Part shown: one piece after another, positions 24,912 through 33,988 of the stretch
Position numbering within the stretch: the stretch's first letter is position 1
Layout of the letters: the number at the start of each line of letters is the position of its first letter
NCBI GenBank assembly: GCA_019636195.1
Contig: JAHBYA010000014.1
Span: 1-64,000, forward strand
Direction: 5' to 3'
Origin: Planctomycetota bacterium
Lineage (GTDB): Bacteria; Planctomycetota; UBA8742; UBA2392
Length of the DNA stretch: 64,000 nucleotides
Made by a program: the position numbers and the translations under genes
The notes under the pieces: model-generated
The model's database searches: none
The model's input: the letters and a program-made list of their open reading frames with translations, nothing else
What the model was told of the DNA's origin: nothing

Positions 24912-25697
24912 ATGGATCAACCGTTGAACTTCAAGACCGCGTGGCAGGACGCCTGGCAATGGCGCGTGCCGCTGCTTGTGCTGCTGTGCGCGGCGGTGGT
25001 GATCACGGTTGTCGAGTATGTGTTTCTGTCCGGCAGCTTCGTGCGCTTCTTTCCGGGGCTTACGCGCGAGTACGCCCCCGGCGTGTGGTACGACCGCTGG
25101 CCGCGCGGCGCCAACGCCCCGTGGTGGGGGACGCTGCTGCCGTGGGCATGGTGGGTCGGCGGGACGTTTACGCTATGGGTGCTGGTGCCTTGGGCGATGG
25201 CGGCGGCGCTGGGTTTCAAAGCGCGCGATCTGGGGCTTGGCTGGCATGGTTTGCACCGCAAGTGGTGGCTGTACGCGCTGCTGCTGGCGCTGGTTGCGCC
25301 AGCCGTACTTTGGGCCAGCACGCGCGACAGCTTTACGCAGACGTACCCGATGCTCAAGCCGGAGTACTGCGAACAGTGGGGCTGGCGCATACTGCTGGCG
25401 TGGTGGGCGCTGTACGGGTTGCAGTTTTTTGCGGTCGAGTTTTTCTTTCGGGGCTTCCTGCTGTTCACGCTTGAGCCGAAGTTCGGGTTAGGCGCGATAG
25501 CCGTGATGGTCGTGCCCTACACCATGATCCACTACCACAAGCCAATGCCGGAAGCGCTGGGGGCCATTGTGGCGGGCACGGTGCTGGGCTGGATGGCGCT
25601 GCGCAGCCGCAGCATTTGGGGTGGCTTGGGCGTGCACCTGGCGGTTGCGATCGGCATGGACACGCTAAGCCTGTGGCAGCAAGACGCCCTGCCGTAG
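24912..25697 (+). CDS. CPBP family intramembrane metalloprotease-like protein
   Basis: The 261-residue membrane protein has about seven hydrophobic helices. The Abi/CPBP (CAAX protease) motifs are visible: EFFFRGFLLF carries the Glu and Arg of motif 1, PYTMIHYHKPMPEALGAIVAG carries the His of motif 2, and SIWGGLGVHLAVAIGMD carries the motif 3 His. Such proteins process peptides or act in self-immunity. The target is unknown. The gene is expressed from a leaderless-type promoter and ends against a convergent gene with adjacent stops. Confidence 0.82.
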   Translation: MDQPLNFKTAWQDAWQWRVPLLVLLCAAVVITVVEYVFLSGSFVRFFPGLTREYAPGVWYDRWPRGANAPWWGTLLPWAWWVGGTFTLWVLVPWAMAAALGFKARDLGLGWHGLHRKWWLYALLLALVAPAVLWASTRDSFTQTYPMLKPEYCEQWGWRILLAWWALYGLQFFAVEFFFRGFLLFTLEPKFGLGAIAVMVVPYTMIHYHKPMPEALGAIVAGTVLGWMALRSRSIWGGLGVHLAVAIGMDTLSLWQQDALP

Positions 25698-26582
25698 CTA
25701 CTTCCAGGGCATGGGGTCTAGGCCGCGGTCGGGCGCGTACAGCTTGTGGCAGTCGATGCACTGGTTGCGGATGGTCAGGTAGTGGGGCTCAACCTTTTGC
25801 GGCTCGCGCTTGCGGGCCAGCTCAAAAATGATGTTCGCCTGCGTCTCGATGCTGCGCCAGCGCTTGGCCTGGTCATCGGCAAAGTCGTTGATCTTGCGCG
25901 TCGCCTCAAGCACGCGATCCTTCTCCAGCCGCCGCACGCCGCGCCCGGCGCTGAACCATGCGGCGCGCATTTCGTACATTTTCATGACCCAGGCAGGCGC
26001 GCCATTGAGCTTCATCTGGCCCCACGGCTCGTCGCCGAAGACACTGTCGTTGTCGTGCCAGCCCTTGAGCGTCTCGGGCAGCACACCGTGCGTGGCCAGC
26101 GACCAGTGCTCAAAGTGGCAGGCCTCGCAGGCCATGTTGGTCTCATTCACCTTCTGGCGCGCCAGGCGCCAGTCGGCGTTGCTTGCGGCGGTGGCGGCTT
26201 CGCGGTTGCGGTTGCGCACATTTTCCCAGTGCTCGGCAAAGCCGCGGGCTTTGCGGGCCACGTCGCCGGCTGCGAGTTCAAGGTAGAACATCTCGGCGAT
26301 CTCGGGGTACATCGAGTTGCCGACGATGATCCCGCAGTCGTACCATAACTGGCGCATCTTGCTGCGCATCATCGACTGCTCGACCCACTGCTCCCACGGC
26401 TTGTCGGGCCGCGTCTGGGGCGGAGCGGGCTTTGCGGGCTCAGGCGCCTGTTCCTGTGTTGCGGCGGCGCTGACGGCTGGGCCCACGGGCGGCTGCTGAT
26501 TGGCGGCCTTGACGCAGCCCAGCACGCACGCGGCGCACAGGGCGGCAAATTGGGCGGCAAGCACGGTCGGGTGTCGTTTCAC
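25698..26582 (-). CDS. Exported lipoprotein with two CxxCH haem motifs
   Basis: From the GTG at 26582 the 294-residue protein begins MKRHPTVLAAQFAALC and reaches a lipobox (VLGC), which fits an exported lipoprotein. Two haem-attachment motifs are present, CEACH near residue 155 and CIDCH near the C-terminus, so it is probably a dihaem c-type cytochrome that takes part in extracytoplasmic electron transfer. The region between includes SMMRSKMRQLWYDCG. The longer frame upstream crosses the corA start and is rejected. TACACT seven bases before GTG, with TTGTGC 16 bases further, is a good promoter. No other respiratory gene is close. Confidence 0.72.
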   Translation of the reverse strand: MKRHPTVLAAQFAALCAACVLGCVKAANQQPPVGPAVSAAATQEQAPEPAKPAPPQTRPDKPWEQWVEQSMMRSKMRQLWYDCGIIVGNSMYPEIAEMFYLELAAGDVARKARGFAEHWENVRNRNREAATAASNADWRLARQKVNETNMACEACHFEHWSLATHGVLPETLKGWHDNDSVFGDEPWGQMKLNGAPAWVMKMYEMRAAWFSAGRGVRRLEKDRVLEATRKINDFADDQAKRWRSIETQANIIFELARKREPQKVEPHYLTIRNQCIDCHKLYAPDRGLDPMPWK

Positions 26583-26588
26583 GTCGAA

Positions 26589-26652
26589 CAGTGTATTGGG
26601 CTTCGCGCCAAGCACAATTGCGGCATTGTCACGGCTGGCATATCCTTGTGCC
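26589..26652. promoter_or_regulatory. Divergent promoters of the dihaem lipoprotein and corA
   Basis: For corA, TTGCGG (26618-26623), 17 bases, then TATCCT (26641-26646) lie six bases before ATG. For the minus-strand gene, TTGTGC and TACACT are separated by 16 bases and end seven bases before GTG. Both transcripts would start at or next to the start codon. Confidence 0.5.
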
Positions 26653-27747
26653 ATGAGCAACACCGAGATCATCCGCCGCCAGATTGCCGGCGATGAAGCA
26701 CACCGCCCGCCGGTAGGCGCGCCCCCGGGCACGCTGGTCGCTGACCCCAACGCGCACGAAACGCGGATGCTGGTGATTGACTACGGGCCGGAACACTTTG
26801 AGCAGCGCGAAATCAGCGAGTGTAGCGATCTCAAGCCCTACATTGAGAAGCAGAGCGTAACTTGGATTGACGTCACGGGGTTCAAGAACATTGAGTTGAT
26901 CCGGGTGCTGGGCGAGATGCTGGACATCCACCCGCTGGCGCTGGCTGATGCGGTCAATGTACCGCAGCGCGCCAAGGCCGAGGCCTACCCCGACTACGTC
27001 TTTATCGTCACTCACGCCCCTGAGCTGACCGCCGATGGCTACTACAGCGAGCAGGCGGGCGTACTGTTCAGCGACCACTTCGTGCTCACGTTTCAAGAGC
27101 GACGCGACGAGGACATCTTCAAGGTTCTGCGCGATCGCATCAAGGCAAGCCGCGGGCTGGTACGCCGCAAGGGACCGGGCTACCTGGCGTACACGATTAT
27201 TGACGTGATCACCGACTCGTACTTCAACGTGCTGGACGAGCTTGAGAACAAGCTTGACGCGATGGAAAAGCGCATCCTCAAGAGCGAGTTGAACGTGCTG
27301 GAGGACCTGTACGGACTGCGCCACCAGGCCATGGATCTGCGCCGCGCCATCGAAAGCCACCGTGATGCACTGAGCACCCTGATGCACATCCAGGTGCCGT
27401 TCATGAACGATGAAGTGCGGCTGTACATGCGCGACTGCCTTGACCACTCGCTGAGCCAGGTGGCGATGGCGAACTCGTTGATGGATTATGTCGTCAGCCT
27501 GCGTGAGTTGTTGGCCAGTGAGCAGGCCCAGCGCCTGAACGAGGTCACCAAGGTGCTGACGATGGTGGCCACGATCTTTATCCCGCTGAGTTTCTTTGCC
27601 GGCGTGTATGGCATGAACTTTGAGGGGGCAGGCAACATGCCTGAGCTGGACACGCCATACTTTTACTGGTTCTGGTGGGCCGCCATGCTGGCGATGATTG
27701 TCGGTATGGTCTGGTTTTTCAAACGCAAGGGTTGGATCGGCAAGTGA
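26653..27747 (+). CDS. corA: Magnesium/cobalt transporter CorA
   Basis: The 364-residue inner-membrane divalent-cation channel works as a pentamer. A large N-terminal cytoplasmic domain of alternating strands and helices is followed by the long stalk helix, and then two C-terminal transmembrane helices. The pore signature YGMNF stands after the first helix (TIFIPLSFFAGVYGMNF), and the short basic tail FFKRKGWIGK fits the family. The start at 26653 (MSNTEIIRRQIAG) follows a leaderless-type promoter. The 51 residues of longer frame upstream overlap the divergent gene. A strong hairpin follows the stop. Confidence 0.93.
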   Translation: MSNTEIIRRQIAGDEAHRPPVGAPPGTLVADPNAHETRMLVIDYGPEHFEQREISECSDLKPYIEKQSVTWIDVTGFKNIELIRVLGEMLDIHPLALADAVNVPQRAKAEAYPDYVFIVTHAPELTADGYYSEQAGVLFSDHFVLTFQERRDEDIFKVLRDRIKASRGLVRRKGPGYLAYTIIDVITDSYFNVLDELENKLDAMEKRILKSELNVLEDLYGLRHQAMDLRRAIESHRDALSTLMHIQVPFMNDEVRLYMRDCLDHSLSQVAMANSLMDYVVSLRELLASEQAQRLNEVTKVLTMVATIFIPLSFFAGVYGMNFEGAGNMPELDTPYFYWFWWAAMLAMIVGMVWFFKRKGWIGK

Positions 27748-27752
27748 AAGCA

Positions 27753-27778
27753 AACCGCGCGCCCTGTGGCGCGCGGTT
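27753..27778. terminator. Bidirectional hairpin between corA and the secretin gene
   Basis: An 11-base perfect stem (AACCGCGCGCC and its complement) with loop CTGT lies between convergent genes, 5 bases after the corA stop and 24 before the secretin stop. It has no long T run and could serve both genes. Confidence 0.75.
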
Positions 27779-27802
27779 ATCAATTGCAGCCTTGCCTTGC
27801 CG

Positions 27803-29887
27803 CTATTCTTTCTTGGGCGGAAGACCCTGGTAGTCGAAGGTACGGTCCGGGGTGCCCGGGGGCGCCACGCGGGCGGCGGCTTCGTCTTCTTTGTAGCGAT
27901 CAAACCAGCGGTCCTGCTGCGGCGTGCGGTTCTTGGCGGTGTCGGTCTTGGCGTTGGCCATGGCCTTGCGGCTTTCTTCGCGGTAGTCGGCGAAGTTGGC
28001 GTCCTTGAGGATCTTGGGCCGCAGAAAGATGTACAGGTTGGTGCGGCGCTCAACGGTGCGCTGGCTCTTGAACAGCTCACCGATCAGCGGGATGTCGCCC
28101 AGCAGCGGAATCTTGGTGACGGTTTTGCTGCTGGTGCTGGATTTCAGGCCGCCGACCACGACGGTGCTTGAGTCGGGCACCGTCACAAACGTGGTGATAC
28201 GGCGCACCTGGCGCGGCGGCGGCACGCCCGGCGTGGCGCTTTCGCCAACGAAGTTGGTGATGTTCAAGTCGATCTGCAGGGTAACGTAGCCATCGGCGCT
28301 GATCTGCGGCGTCACGGTCAGCGTGATGCCTGCTTCGTCGTAGGTTGTGCTCTGGCGCGAGTTGCCGCCCACGATGTCCGTGACCTCGATGCGCGGGATT
28401 TCAGACAGGATTTCGATCGTGGCTTCTTCGTTGTCGTTGGTGATCAACATCGGCTGTTGCAGCACGTTGGTGTCGCTTTGCGTCTTGAGAAAGCGCACCA
28501 GCAGCGGGATATCAAACGCCGTGCCCTTGTTCAGCGTCAGCAGGCCGCCCTGCCCGAAAATGGGGTTTCGGCCAGCCGGCACACCGCCGCCCGTGCCGAT
28601 CGGGATGCCCGAGCTGTCCACGATTTCGCTGAAGCCGAACTGCGTGCCGAAGCTCAGGCGCGGCTCGCTGCTTTCGTTGGCAAACCCGTCAACGGTCGCA
28701 ACTTCCACACCGAACTGGAAGTCGTCGTCGTCGGTGACCTCGAGGATCGCAGCCTCAATCATCACCTGAGGCCGGCGCACATCCAGCTTGTCGATGATCT
28801 TTCGGATTTCATTGAAGTCATTGGGCGTCGCGATCACCAGCAGGCTGTTGGTGGTGCTGTCGGCAACGATTACCGGGCTGTTGGGGTTGTTCTGCTGTTG
28901 GCCGGGCTGGCCGGGGATGCCGGGCTGCGTGGTCGGTAGGCCCACGCCCAGCACTTCGTTGAGGGTTGCCGCCAGTGTTTCGGCCACGACGTTCTTGCAG
29001 GCGTAATAGTGAATCTTGCCGGTGGTGACGGCGCCGGGGATTTCCTGGTCCAGCTTGCCGACCAGGTCCCGTACCAGCTCAATGCCGGCGTCGTAGCCGG
29101 TGACCATGATGGCATTGACGTAGGGCGCGACTTCAACGCGTACCATCGTCTCGTCATCAGGGCTGCCGGGGCGGCGCGGCGTTTGGGCCAGCAGCTGCGT
29201 GCGCGCGGTCAAAAGGCTGTTCAGGCTTGTGACCAGTTCATCGGCGTCAATGTAGTTGATGTTGATCACTTCCAGGCGCGGGCTGCGCGGCGGCTGGTCC
29301 ATCAGGTTGATGATCTTGGCCATGCGCCGGATGTTGTAGCTGTAGTCGCCGACGATCAGGCTGTTGATGCCCTGGATCGGCTGAACCATGCCGCCCTGGC
29401 GGGTCGTAAAGTTGCGCAGCGCGCCGGTAACGCTGTTGGCGTCGGCGTACTTGAGGTTGACCACGAGTGTCACGAAGTCGGCGCTGGTGTCGGTCCAGTC
29501 ATTGAGCTGGTCGAGAAACACGACCTTGTCGGATTGGGTGACGGCCTCAGCGGCCGGGATGATCTCGTAAAAGCGCACCGACTGGGCGGTGTCTTCGCCA
29601 AAGGGCGCCAGGATAAAGCGGTTCTGCTTCAGGAATGTCTGCAACACACTGAACATGGCTGTGCGCGGGACGGTAAAGCCTTCGCGCGGGGCGACGATCG
29701 TGACTTCGCCGCGGACCGTGGCCGGGTTGTACAGGAACTTGATCTTCTGGTACTCGGACGTGAGCTGGATCATGTCGCCGATCGGGATGTTCTCGGTGAC
29801 GCCGCGCAGTACCAGCGCGTCTTCCTGGGCGCGCAGGGACCCGCCCAGCACCATGGCGACGGCAAACAACAGCGCAAACTTACGCAT
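27803..29887 (-). CDS. Type II/III secretion-type secretin (GspD-like), orphan
   Basis: The 694-residue outer-membrane channel protein has a signal peptide (MRKFALLFAVAMVLGGSLRAQ). Three or more N-type ring-building domains follow, each with the strand-helix pattern ending in LIVGDYSYNIRRMAKIINLMD or SLLVIATPNDFNEIRKIIDK. The secretin core includes PMLITNDNEEATIEI, VVVGGLKSS and the typical KIPLLGDIPLIGELFKS. A Gln/Asn-rich linker (GQPGQQQNNPNSP) interrupts the domains. It is longer at the C-terminus than usual. No GspE, F, G or pilus gene is near, so its partners lie elsewhere. GGAG stands before the ATG. Confidence 0.85.
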   Translation of the reverse strand: MRKFALLFAVAMVLGGSLRAQEDALVLRGVTENIPIGDMIQLTSEYQKIKFLYNPATVRGEVTIVAPREGFTVPRTAMFSVLQTFLKQNRFILAPFGEDTAQSVRFYEIIPAAEAVTQSDKVVFLDQLNDWTDTSADFVTLVVNLKYADANSVTGALRNFTTRQGGMVQPIQGINSLIVGDYSYNIRRMAKIINLMDQPPRSPRLEVININYIDADELVTSLNSLLTARTQLLAQTPRRPGSPDDETMVRVEVAPYVNAIMVTGYDAGIELVRDLVGKLDQEIPGAVTTGKIHYYACKNVVAETLAATLNEVLGVGLPTTQPGIPGQPGQQQNNPNSPVIVADSTTNSLLVIATPNDFNEIRKIIDKLDVRRPQVMIEAAILEVTDDDDFQFGVEVATVDGFANESSEPRLSFGTQFGFSEIVDSSGIPIGTGGGVPAGRNPIFGQGGLLTLNKGTAFDIPLLVRFLKTQSDTNVLQQPMLITNDNEEATIEILSEIPRIEVTDIVGGNSRQSTTYDEAGITLTVTPQISADGYVTLQIDLNITNFVGESATPGVPPPRQVRRITTFVTVPDSSTVVVGGLKSSTSSKTVTKIPLLGDIPLIGELFKSQRTVERRTNLYIFLRPKILKDANFADYREESRKAMANAKTDTAKNRTPQQDRWFDRYKEDEAAARVAPPGTPDRTFDYQGLPPKKE

Positions 29888-30027
29888 GCCAAAGCTCCGG
29901 CAAGGGTTGCAGGCAAAGATGACAACCGTAAAACGACAGTGTGCACATCGGGTTGGGAAAATAGCAAGGAATGAGGTAGGAGACAGGGTGCAATCGGCAG
30001 GCGGCAGGACCCGGAACCCAAAGACCT
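29888..30027. other. Divergent gap between secretin and ybjQ-like gene
   Basis: The gap contains a short run of related sevenfold motifs (GGAGACAGGGTGC, GGCAGGCGGCAGGA), which looks like a one-sided remnant of the degenerate repeats found elsewhere in the window. No promoter is clear. Confidence 0.35.
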
Positions 30028-30453
30028 ATGATCGACCCCCGTTTCATAACCACGGCCTTTGAACTTGAGGGCTATCGCATCACCGCCAACTGCGGCATCG
30101 TGCGCGGCATTGTGGTCCGTTCGCGCAGCGCGATCGGCACCTTTGCCGCCGGGGTACAGCAGTTCTTTGGCGGCAACATTTCCCTGTACACCGAACTGTG
30201 CGAGCAGGCCCGCGGCGAGGCCTTTGACCTGATGCGCATGCACGCCAGCGAAGCCGGCGCCAACGCAATCATCGGCATGCGCTACGAAAGCACCGACGTC
30301 GCCGCCGGCGTGTCCGAGGTGCTGTGCTACGGCACAGCCGTCGTGGTGGCCCTGCGCGACCAGCCGCCCGAGGCTCCACCGGCGCAAAACCCGGACGACC
30401 CCGATGCGTTTGCCACCGCGACCGGGGGCTTGCCCGTCCAGCCCGCAAGTTAG
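30028..30453 (+). CDS. YbjQ/UPF0145 family protein
   Basis: The 141-residue protein matches the YbjQ family, which forms small pentameric beta/alpha cages of unknown biochemical role. Typical parts are GYRITANCGIVRGIVVRS, an LYTELCEQARGEAFDLM helix and NAIIGMRYESTDV. A proline-rich tail of about 30 residues after VVVALRDQ is not part of the fold. It is a single gene between two minus-strand operons. The stop lies 23 bases from the convergent lipoprotein gene. Confidence 0.85.
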   Translation: MIDPRFITTAFELEGYRITANCGIVRGIVVRSRSAIGTFAAGVQQFFGGNISLYTELCEQARGEAFDLMRMHASEAGANAIIGMRYESTDVAAGVSEVLCYGTAVVVALRDQPPEAPPAQNPDDPDAFATATGGLPVQPAS

Positions 30454-30476
30454 CCCTTGTTGTTCCGGGGCTGCCG

Positions 30477-31082
30477 CTACTTCGTCCAGGTGAATGAGCC
30501 CATGCGTGGGTCAGGCTCGAAACTGTCGATCAGCCAGCGGTGCCGGTCCTGCACGAAGTTCACGCGCAGCACTTCTGGTGCGTCGGTTTCGGCGGCTGTG
30601 CCCTTGGGGTACAGGTTGACGATTACCCAGGCGCGGTTGGGCCCCCACGGCTGGTCGAAGTCGTTGCGGTACATGAACTGGTACTCGGGCTTGCCGACTT
30701 CAATGAAGCGGTCCTCCACCAGGCGGCGCAGCTCGGCCATGTAGCCTTGCGCCAGGCGGTGCTTCTCTGCTTCAAGGTTGACCCGGTTGCGTTCAGCGCC
30801 GCGCATGAGCGCGGCTTCAACGGACTTGCGCTGCTCGTCGAACTCGGCGGTGTTCACGGGCTCGCTGATGCGTTCGCGCGGTATAAACGCACTATGCAGA
30901 AAGCGCGGGCTGACGATGTGCAGGAAGCCCTGTGCACGGTCGCGTCGCGAGACCTCAATCGCATCCCAGAACGTGCCGTCGGGTGCAACCGCCGGCCGCG
31001 GCAGCGCCGGGCGATCGGTGGTGCTTGATCCGACCGTGCAGCCGGCGAGCAGCAGCACAAGAATGAACGCACACGCCTTCAC
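30477..31082 (-). CDS. Putative lipoprotein, last gene of the vWA operon
   Basis: The 201-residue protein has a lipoprotein signal (MKACAFILVLLLAGCTVG; lipobox LAGC). It is mixed helical in the middle (EAEKHRLAQGYMAELRRL), with a beta-rich end (NRAWVIVNLYPKG, VLRVNFVQDRHRWLIDSF). It resembles no family I can name. The ATG overlaps the vWA gene stop by four bases (ATGA), which implies translational coupling and a joint envelope function. Confidence 0.7.
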   Translation of the reverse strand: MKACAFILVLLLAGCTVGSSTTDRPALPRPAVAPDGTFWDAIEVSRRDRAQGFLHIVSPRFLHSAFIPRERISEPVNTAEFDEQRKSVEAALMRGAERNRVNLEAEKHRLAQGYMAELRRLVEDRFIEVGKPEYQFMYRNDFDQPWGPNRAWVIVNLYPKGTAAETDAPEVLRVNFVQDRHRWLIDSFEPDPRMGSFTWTK

Positions 31083-33958
31083 TGGCGCCCCCTTTCTTCC
31101 AGTTCCTTACGCACCTTGCGCATGGCTGACAAGAGCGAACCTGCCTGTGCCGGTTCCGGTTCACTGGCGGGGCGGGGCTGCGCGGGCGCGGCCTGGGCGC
31201 GCGCCCATGCGCCGCTGGGGGCGGGCGCGGGCTGGTCGCGTTGCTGTCTGCGTTTGCGGATGTTTTCGTAGGCTGCGACCGCAGAGGGCTCGGGGGCTTT
31301 CAGGGGCTTGTCCGGCGCGGCTCGACGCCAGACGCTGGGGAAACGCCGGGCGCCGATGGCAAACAGCAGGCCCGCCAGTGCCAACGCCAGCATCCAGTTG
31401 CGCGTGCGCACAATATCATAGCCGCCGGTGACCGGCGCAGCGGCGGCCTCACGGGCCGAGGTGACAAGGCGCCCGCCGGTTGCGTCGGCGACGGCGCGCA
31501 GGCCATCCGTATTGGCTTTGCGCCGGTACAGTTCCTCGACAGGCACAAACATGCGCTGTTCGCGGGCGGCGGCGCGCTGGCGGCCGTCGGGCGCGGCTTC
31601 GCGCACCAGCACGCCGTAAGCGCCGCTGCCGGCGCGCGGCAGCTGCACGCGGTAGTCGCCGGTGCCCACCGGCAGCACCGGGACGGTCAGCGAGGTGCCG
31701 TCGGGCAGCGTGAGTTCGGCCGACGGTGTGTCCAGCGACCGCGGCAGGCCGCCTTCATCAAAGAAGCTGAGCTGCAGTTGCGGCCCCTGGCGCGTCATCA
31801 CCCACTCGGACTCGACGCCCTGAACACGCTCAGGCTCGGGCAGCAGCCAGCGCACCCAGCGCTGCCACAGCTCATCGAATCGTTCCCAGGGCAGCCAGCG
31901 ATCGGCCCAGCGGTCGCGCGCGTCGCTGGCAAACGCCAGCGCGCGCCCCAGCTCAATGTACCAGGTCGCGAGCAGCGGGCGTTCCTTGTCGGTGTCGGCC
32001 CAAAGCCACACGCCGGCTTGCTCGCGCGCCGTCACAGCCACATAGCCTAGCAGCGGCGGGCTGGACTCGGCTTCAAAGTCCACGTCCTCAACCAGCGGGC
32101 CGCGCAGACCGTGCACGGGCCGGAAGGGCTCTTCACGGATGAAGTTGGCTGTGCTCAGCGCCGCTTCGCGGCTGAACACCGCGGGCAGGTCGCTGGCGTC
32201 CGTGACCAGGAAGAAGCGCCCTTTGCCGGCGTCCGCCAGGTTGCGCAGAAACGGAACGTCCTTGCCGTTGCCCATGCAGATCACGGTGACGGTGATACCG
32301 TCCTTTTCGTTCGCTTCGCGGGTCTTCTCGATCACGCCGGCCTGGCGCTCCGTGTCTGCGCCGTCCGAGAACAGCACGATGTGGCGGCTTGTGGCCTCAA
32401 TGTCGCGCAGCGCGGCAAATGCTTCGTCCATGCAGATATCGACGTAAATGCCGCCTCCGCCCACCGTCTGGCTGCGGGCGCGCGCAGCCGCCAGCTTGCG
32501 GTCGGACAGGCGGGTGACGGGCATGATCCACTCAATCTGGGTATCGACGCTCAGCAGCCCGAACATGGTGTTGGGCGGCACCAGGTTGATGGTGCGTACG
32601 GCGCCTTCATTGGCGAGTTCCATCTTGGTGAACCCGCCGACTTCGGCGCTCATGCTGCCGCTGCGGTCAAACGCGATGACCATGGCAGGCGTGTTGCGGC
32701 GGCCCTTTTCGGTAACGTCGCAGGTCACGGGCAGCACACGCTCGACAGGGGTCTCGAACCAGCCGCCGGGCGCAAAACTGGCCGGACCCCCGACCATGGC
32801 CAGCCCGCCGCCCTCGCGGGTGAAGCGTTCAATGATGCGGTGCTGCGCCGTGGAGAGCGCGGTTGCCGGCACATCGCACAAGACCAGCGCCTGGTAACGT
32901 TGCAGTTCAAGCAGCTCGGCGGGCATCGAAGATGCCGGGCCGCTGGATACGTTGACGCCGGCGCGGCCCAGCGCGCGCTCAAGGGCGCGTTCGCGGCCCG
33001 AGTCGCCATGGATCAGCAGCAGCCGCGCGTCGCCTTCGCCGGCGACAGCGATGCGCGCGCTGCCGTTGCCGGGGTAGGTGTCCTGCTCGGCGCCCAGCGA
33101 AACTTCAACGATGTAGGTGCGCGCGAACTCCGCCAGTTCAAGCTCAAGACGCACCGGGTTGCGGCCTGCTCCGACGCGCACGGCGCCCTGCGCATCCAGT
33201 TGCTCGCCGCGCAGATCGGCGCGCATGTCTTTGCCGTTCACGCGCACGCTGGGCACCACGCGCTGGGCCACGGTGCTCTGGATCGCAAGTTCAAGGGCCA
33301 GCACGCGGCGCTCGCGGCCGGCGATGCGCGCGTGAAAGTCAGCCAGCGCGACCTCCGGCACCGGGTCGCTGTCCACCGCGATCGCGAACACGGGCAGGTT
33401 GCGCGCGCGAGCCTCGCTGGCGGCGTCGCCGGCATAACGGTCGGCGCTGTCGTGCCCGTCGCCTACCACCAGCGCCACCGGCGCGGTGCCCTGCGGCGTT
33501 GCGCGCACAGCCAGGTCAAGTGCGCCCGCCAGCCACGTTTCGTCGCCGGGCGCGGGCTCGGGCAGCGCCATGGCGGGGTCCAATACAGCCGCCGCCGTGG
33601 GCGGCAGCAGTATGCCCGCGCGATCGCCAAAGCCGATCACGCCGATGTAGTCGCCTGGCGAGGCGCTGTGGCGCAGCTCTTCAAGGATGCCCGCAAGCTG
33701 GCGGTCGGCGGCGGTGCCCGCCGACAGCGAGCGGTCAAGCAGGACCCAGATCGTGCGCCGCTCGGCGGGGCTGTGCCATGAAACCCCTGCGGCGGCAACT
33801 ACCAGCGCCGCCAGCGCCAGCGCCAGCGCCGCGCCGCCCAGCGCCTGCCGCAAGCGCGGCAGCGGCGAGGTCGTGCGCAGCACGGCGTACACCGCCAGCG
33901 CCGCCAGCGGCAGCGCAGCCGCCAGCAGCCAGGCATGATCAATGAAAAACTCGGGCAT
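31079..33958 (-). CDS. Large membrane protein with two vWA domains and an amidotransferase-like domain
   Basis: The 959-residue protein has two N-terminal membrane helices (residues 11-60). A first von Willebrand domain follows, with a MIDAS-like DRSLS at residue 75. Then come a beta-rich part and a class-I glutamine-amidotransferase-like segment (LLLIHGDSGRERALERALG; YQALVLCDV; EGGGLAMVGGPASF). A second vWA domain has MIDAS AFDRSGSMSAEVGG, followed by a late beta-sandwich, a C-terminal membrane helix near residue 870 and a Pro/Ala-rich cytoplasmic tail. The layout recalls Bat-type proteins and planctomycete glutamine-amidotransferase/vWA proteins. It probably binds metal-dependent partners in the periplasm. 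No MoxR ATPase is present next to it. Confidence 0.8.
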   Translation of the reverse strand: MPEFFIDHAWLLAAALPLAALAVYAVLRTTSPLPRLRQALGGAALALALAALVVAAAGVSWHSPAERRTIWVLLDRSLSAGTAADRQLAGILEELRHSASPGDYIGVIGFGDRAGILLPPTAAAVLDPAMALPEPAPGDETWLAGALDLAVRATPQGTAPVALVVGDGHDSADRYAGDAASEARARNLPVFAIAVDSDPVPEVALADFHARIAGRERRVLALELAIQSTVAQRVVPSVRVNGKDMRADLRGEQLDAQGAVRVGAGRNPVRLELELAEFARTYIVEVSLGAEQDTYPGNGSARIAVAGEGDARLLLIHGDSGRERALERALGRAGVNVSSGPASSMPAELLELQRYQALVLCDVPATALSTAQHRIIERFTREGGGLAMVGGPASFAPGGWFETPVERVLPVTCDVTEKGRRNTPAMVIAFDRSGSMSAEVGGFTKMELANEGAVRTINLVPPNTMFGLLSVDTQIEWIMPVTRLSDRKLAAARARSQTVGGGGIYVDICMDEAFAALRDIEATSRHIVLFSDGADTERQAGVIEKTREANEKDGITVTVICMGNGKDVPFLRNLADAGKGRFFLVTDASDLPAVFSREAALSTANFIREEPFRPVHGLRGPLVEDVDFEAESSPPLLGYVAVTAREQAGVWLWADTDKERPLLATWYIELGRALAFASDARDRWADRWLPWERFDELWQRWVRWLLPEPERVQGVESEWVMTRQGPQLQLSFFDEGGLPRSLDTPSAELTLPDGTSLTVPVLPVGTGDYRVQLPRAGSGAYGVLVREAAPDGRQRAAAREQRMFVPVEELYRRKANTDGLRAVADATGGRLVTSAREAAAAPVTGGYDIVRTRNWMLALALAGLLFAIGARRFPSVWRRAAPDKPLKAPEPSAVAAYENIRKRRQQRDQPAPAPSGAWARAQAAPAQPRPASEPEPAQAGSLLSAMRKVRKELEERGRQ

Positions 33959-33988
33959 CCGTGCTCGGCCCTGGGCGGGGCGTCTCCG

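Noticed and set aside
26629..28080. 483-residue minus-strand frame opposite corA
   Set aside because: Antisense shadow of corA that also runs into the secretin gene in another frame.
32111..33781. 556-residue plus-strand frame opposite the vWA gene
   Set aside because: Composition is biased and motif-free, while the minus strand has two MIDAS sites and membrane helices.
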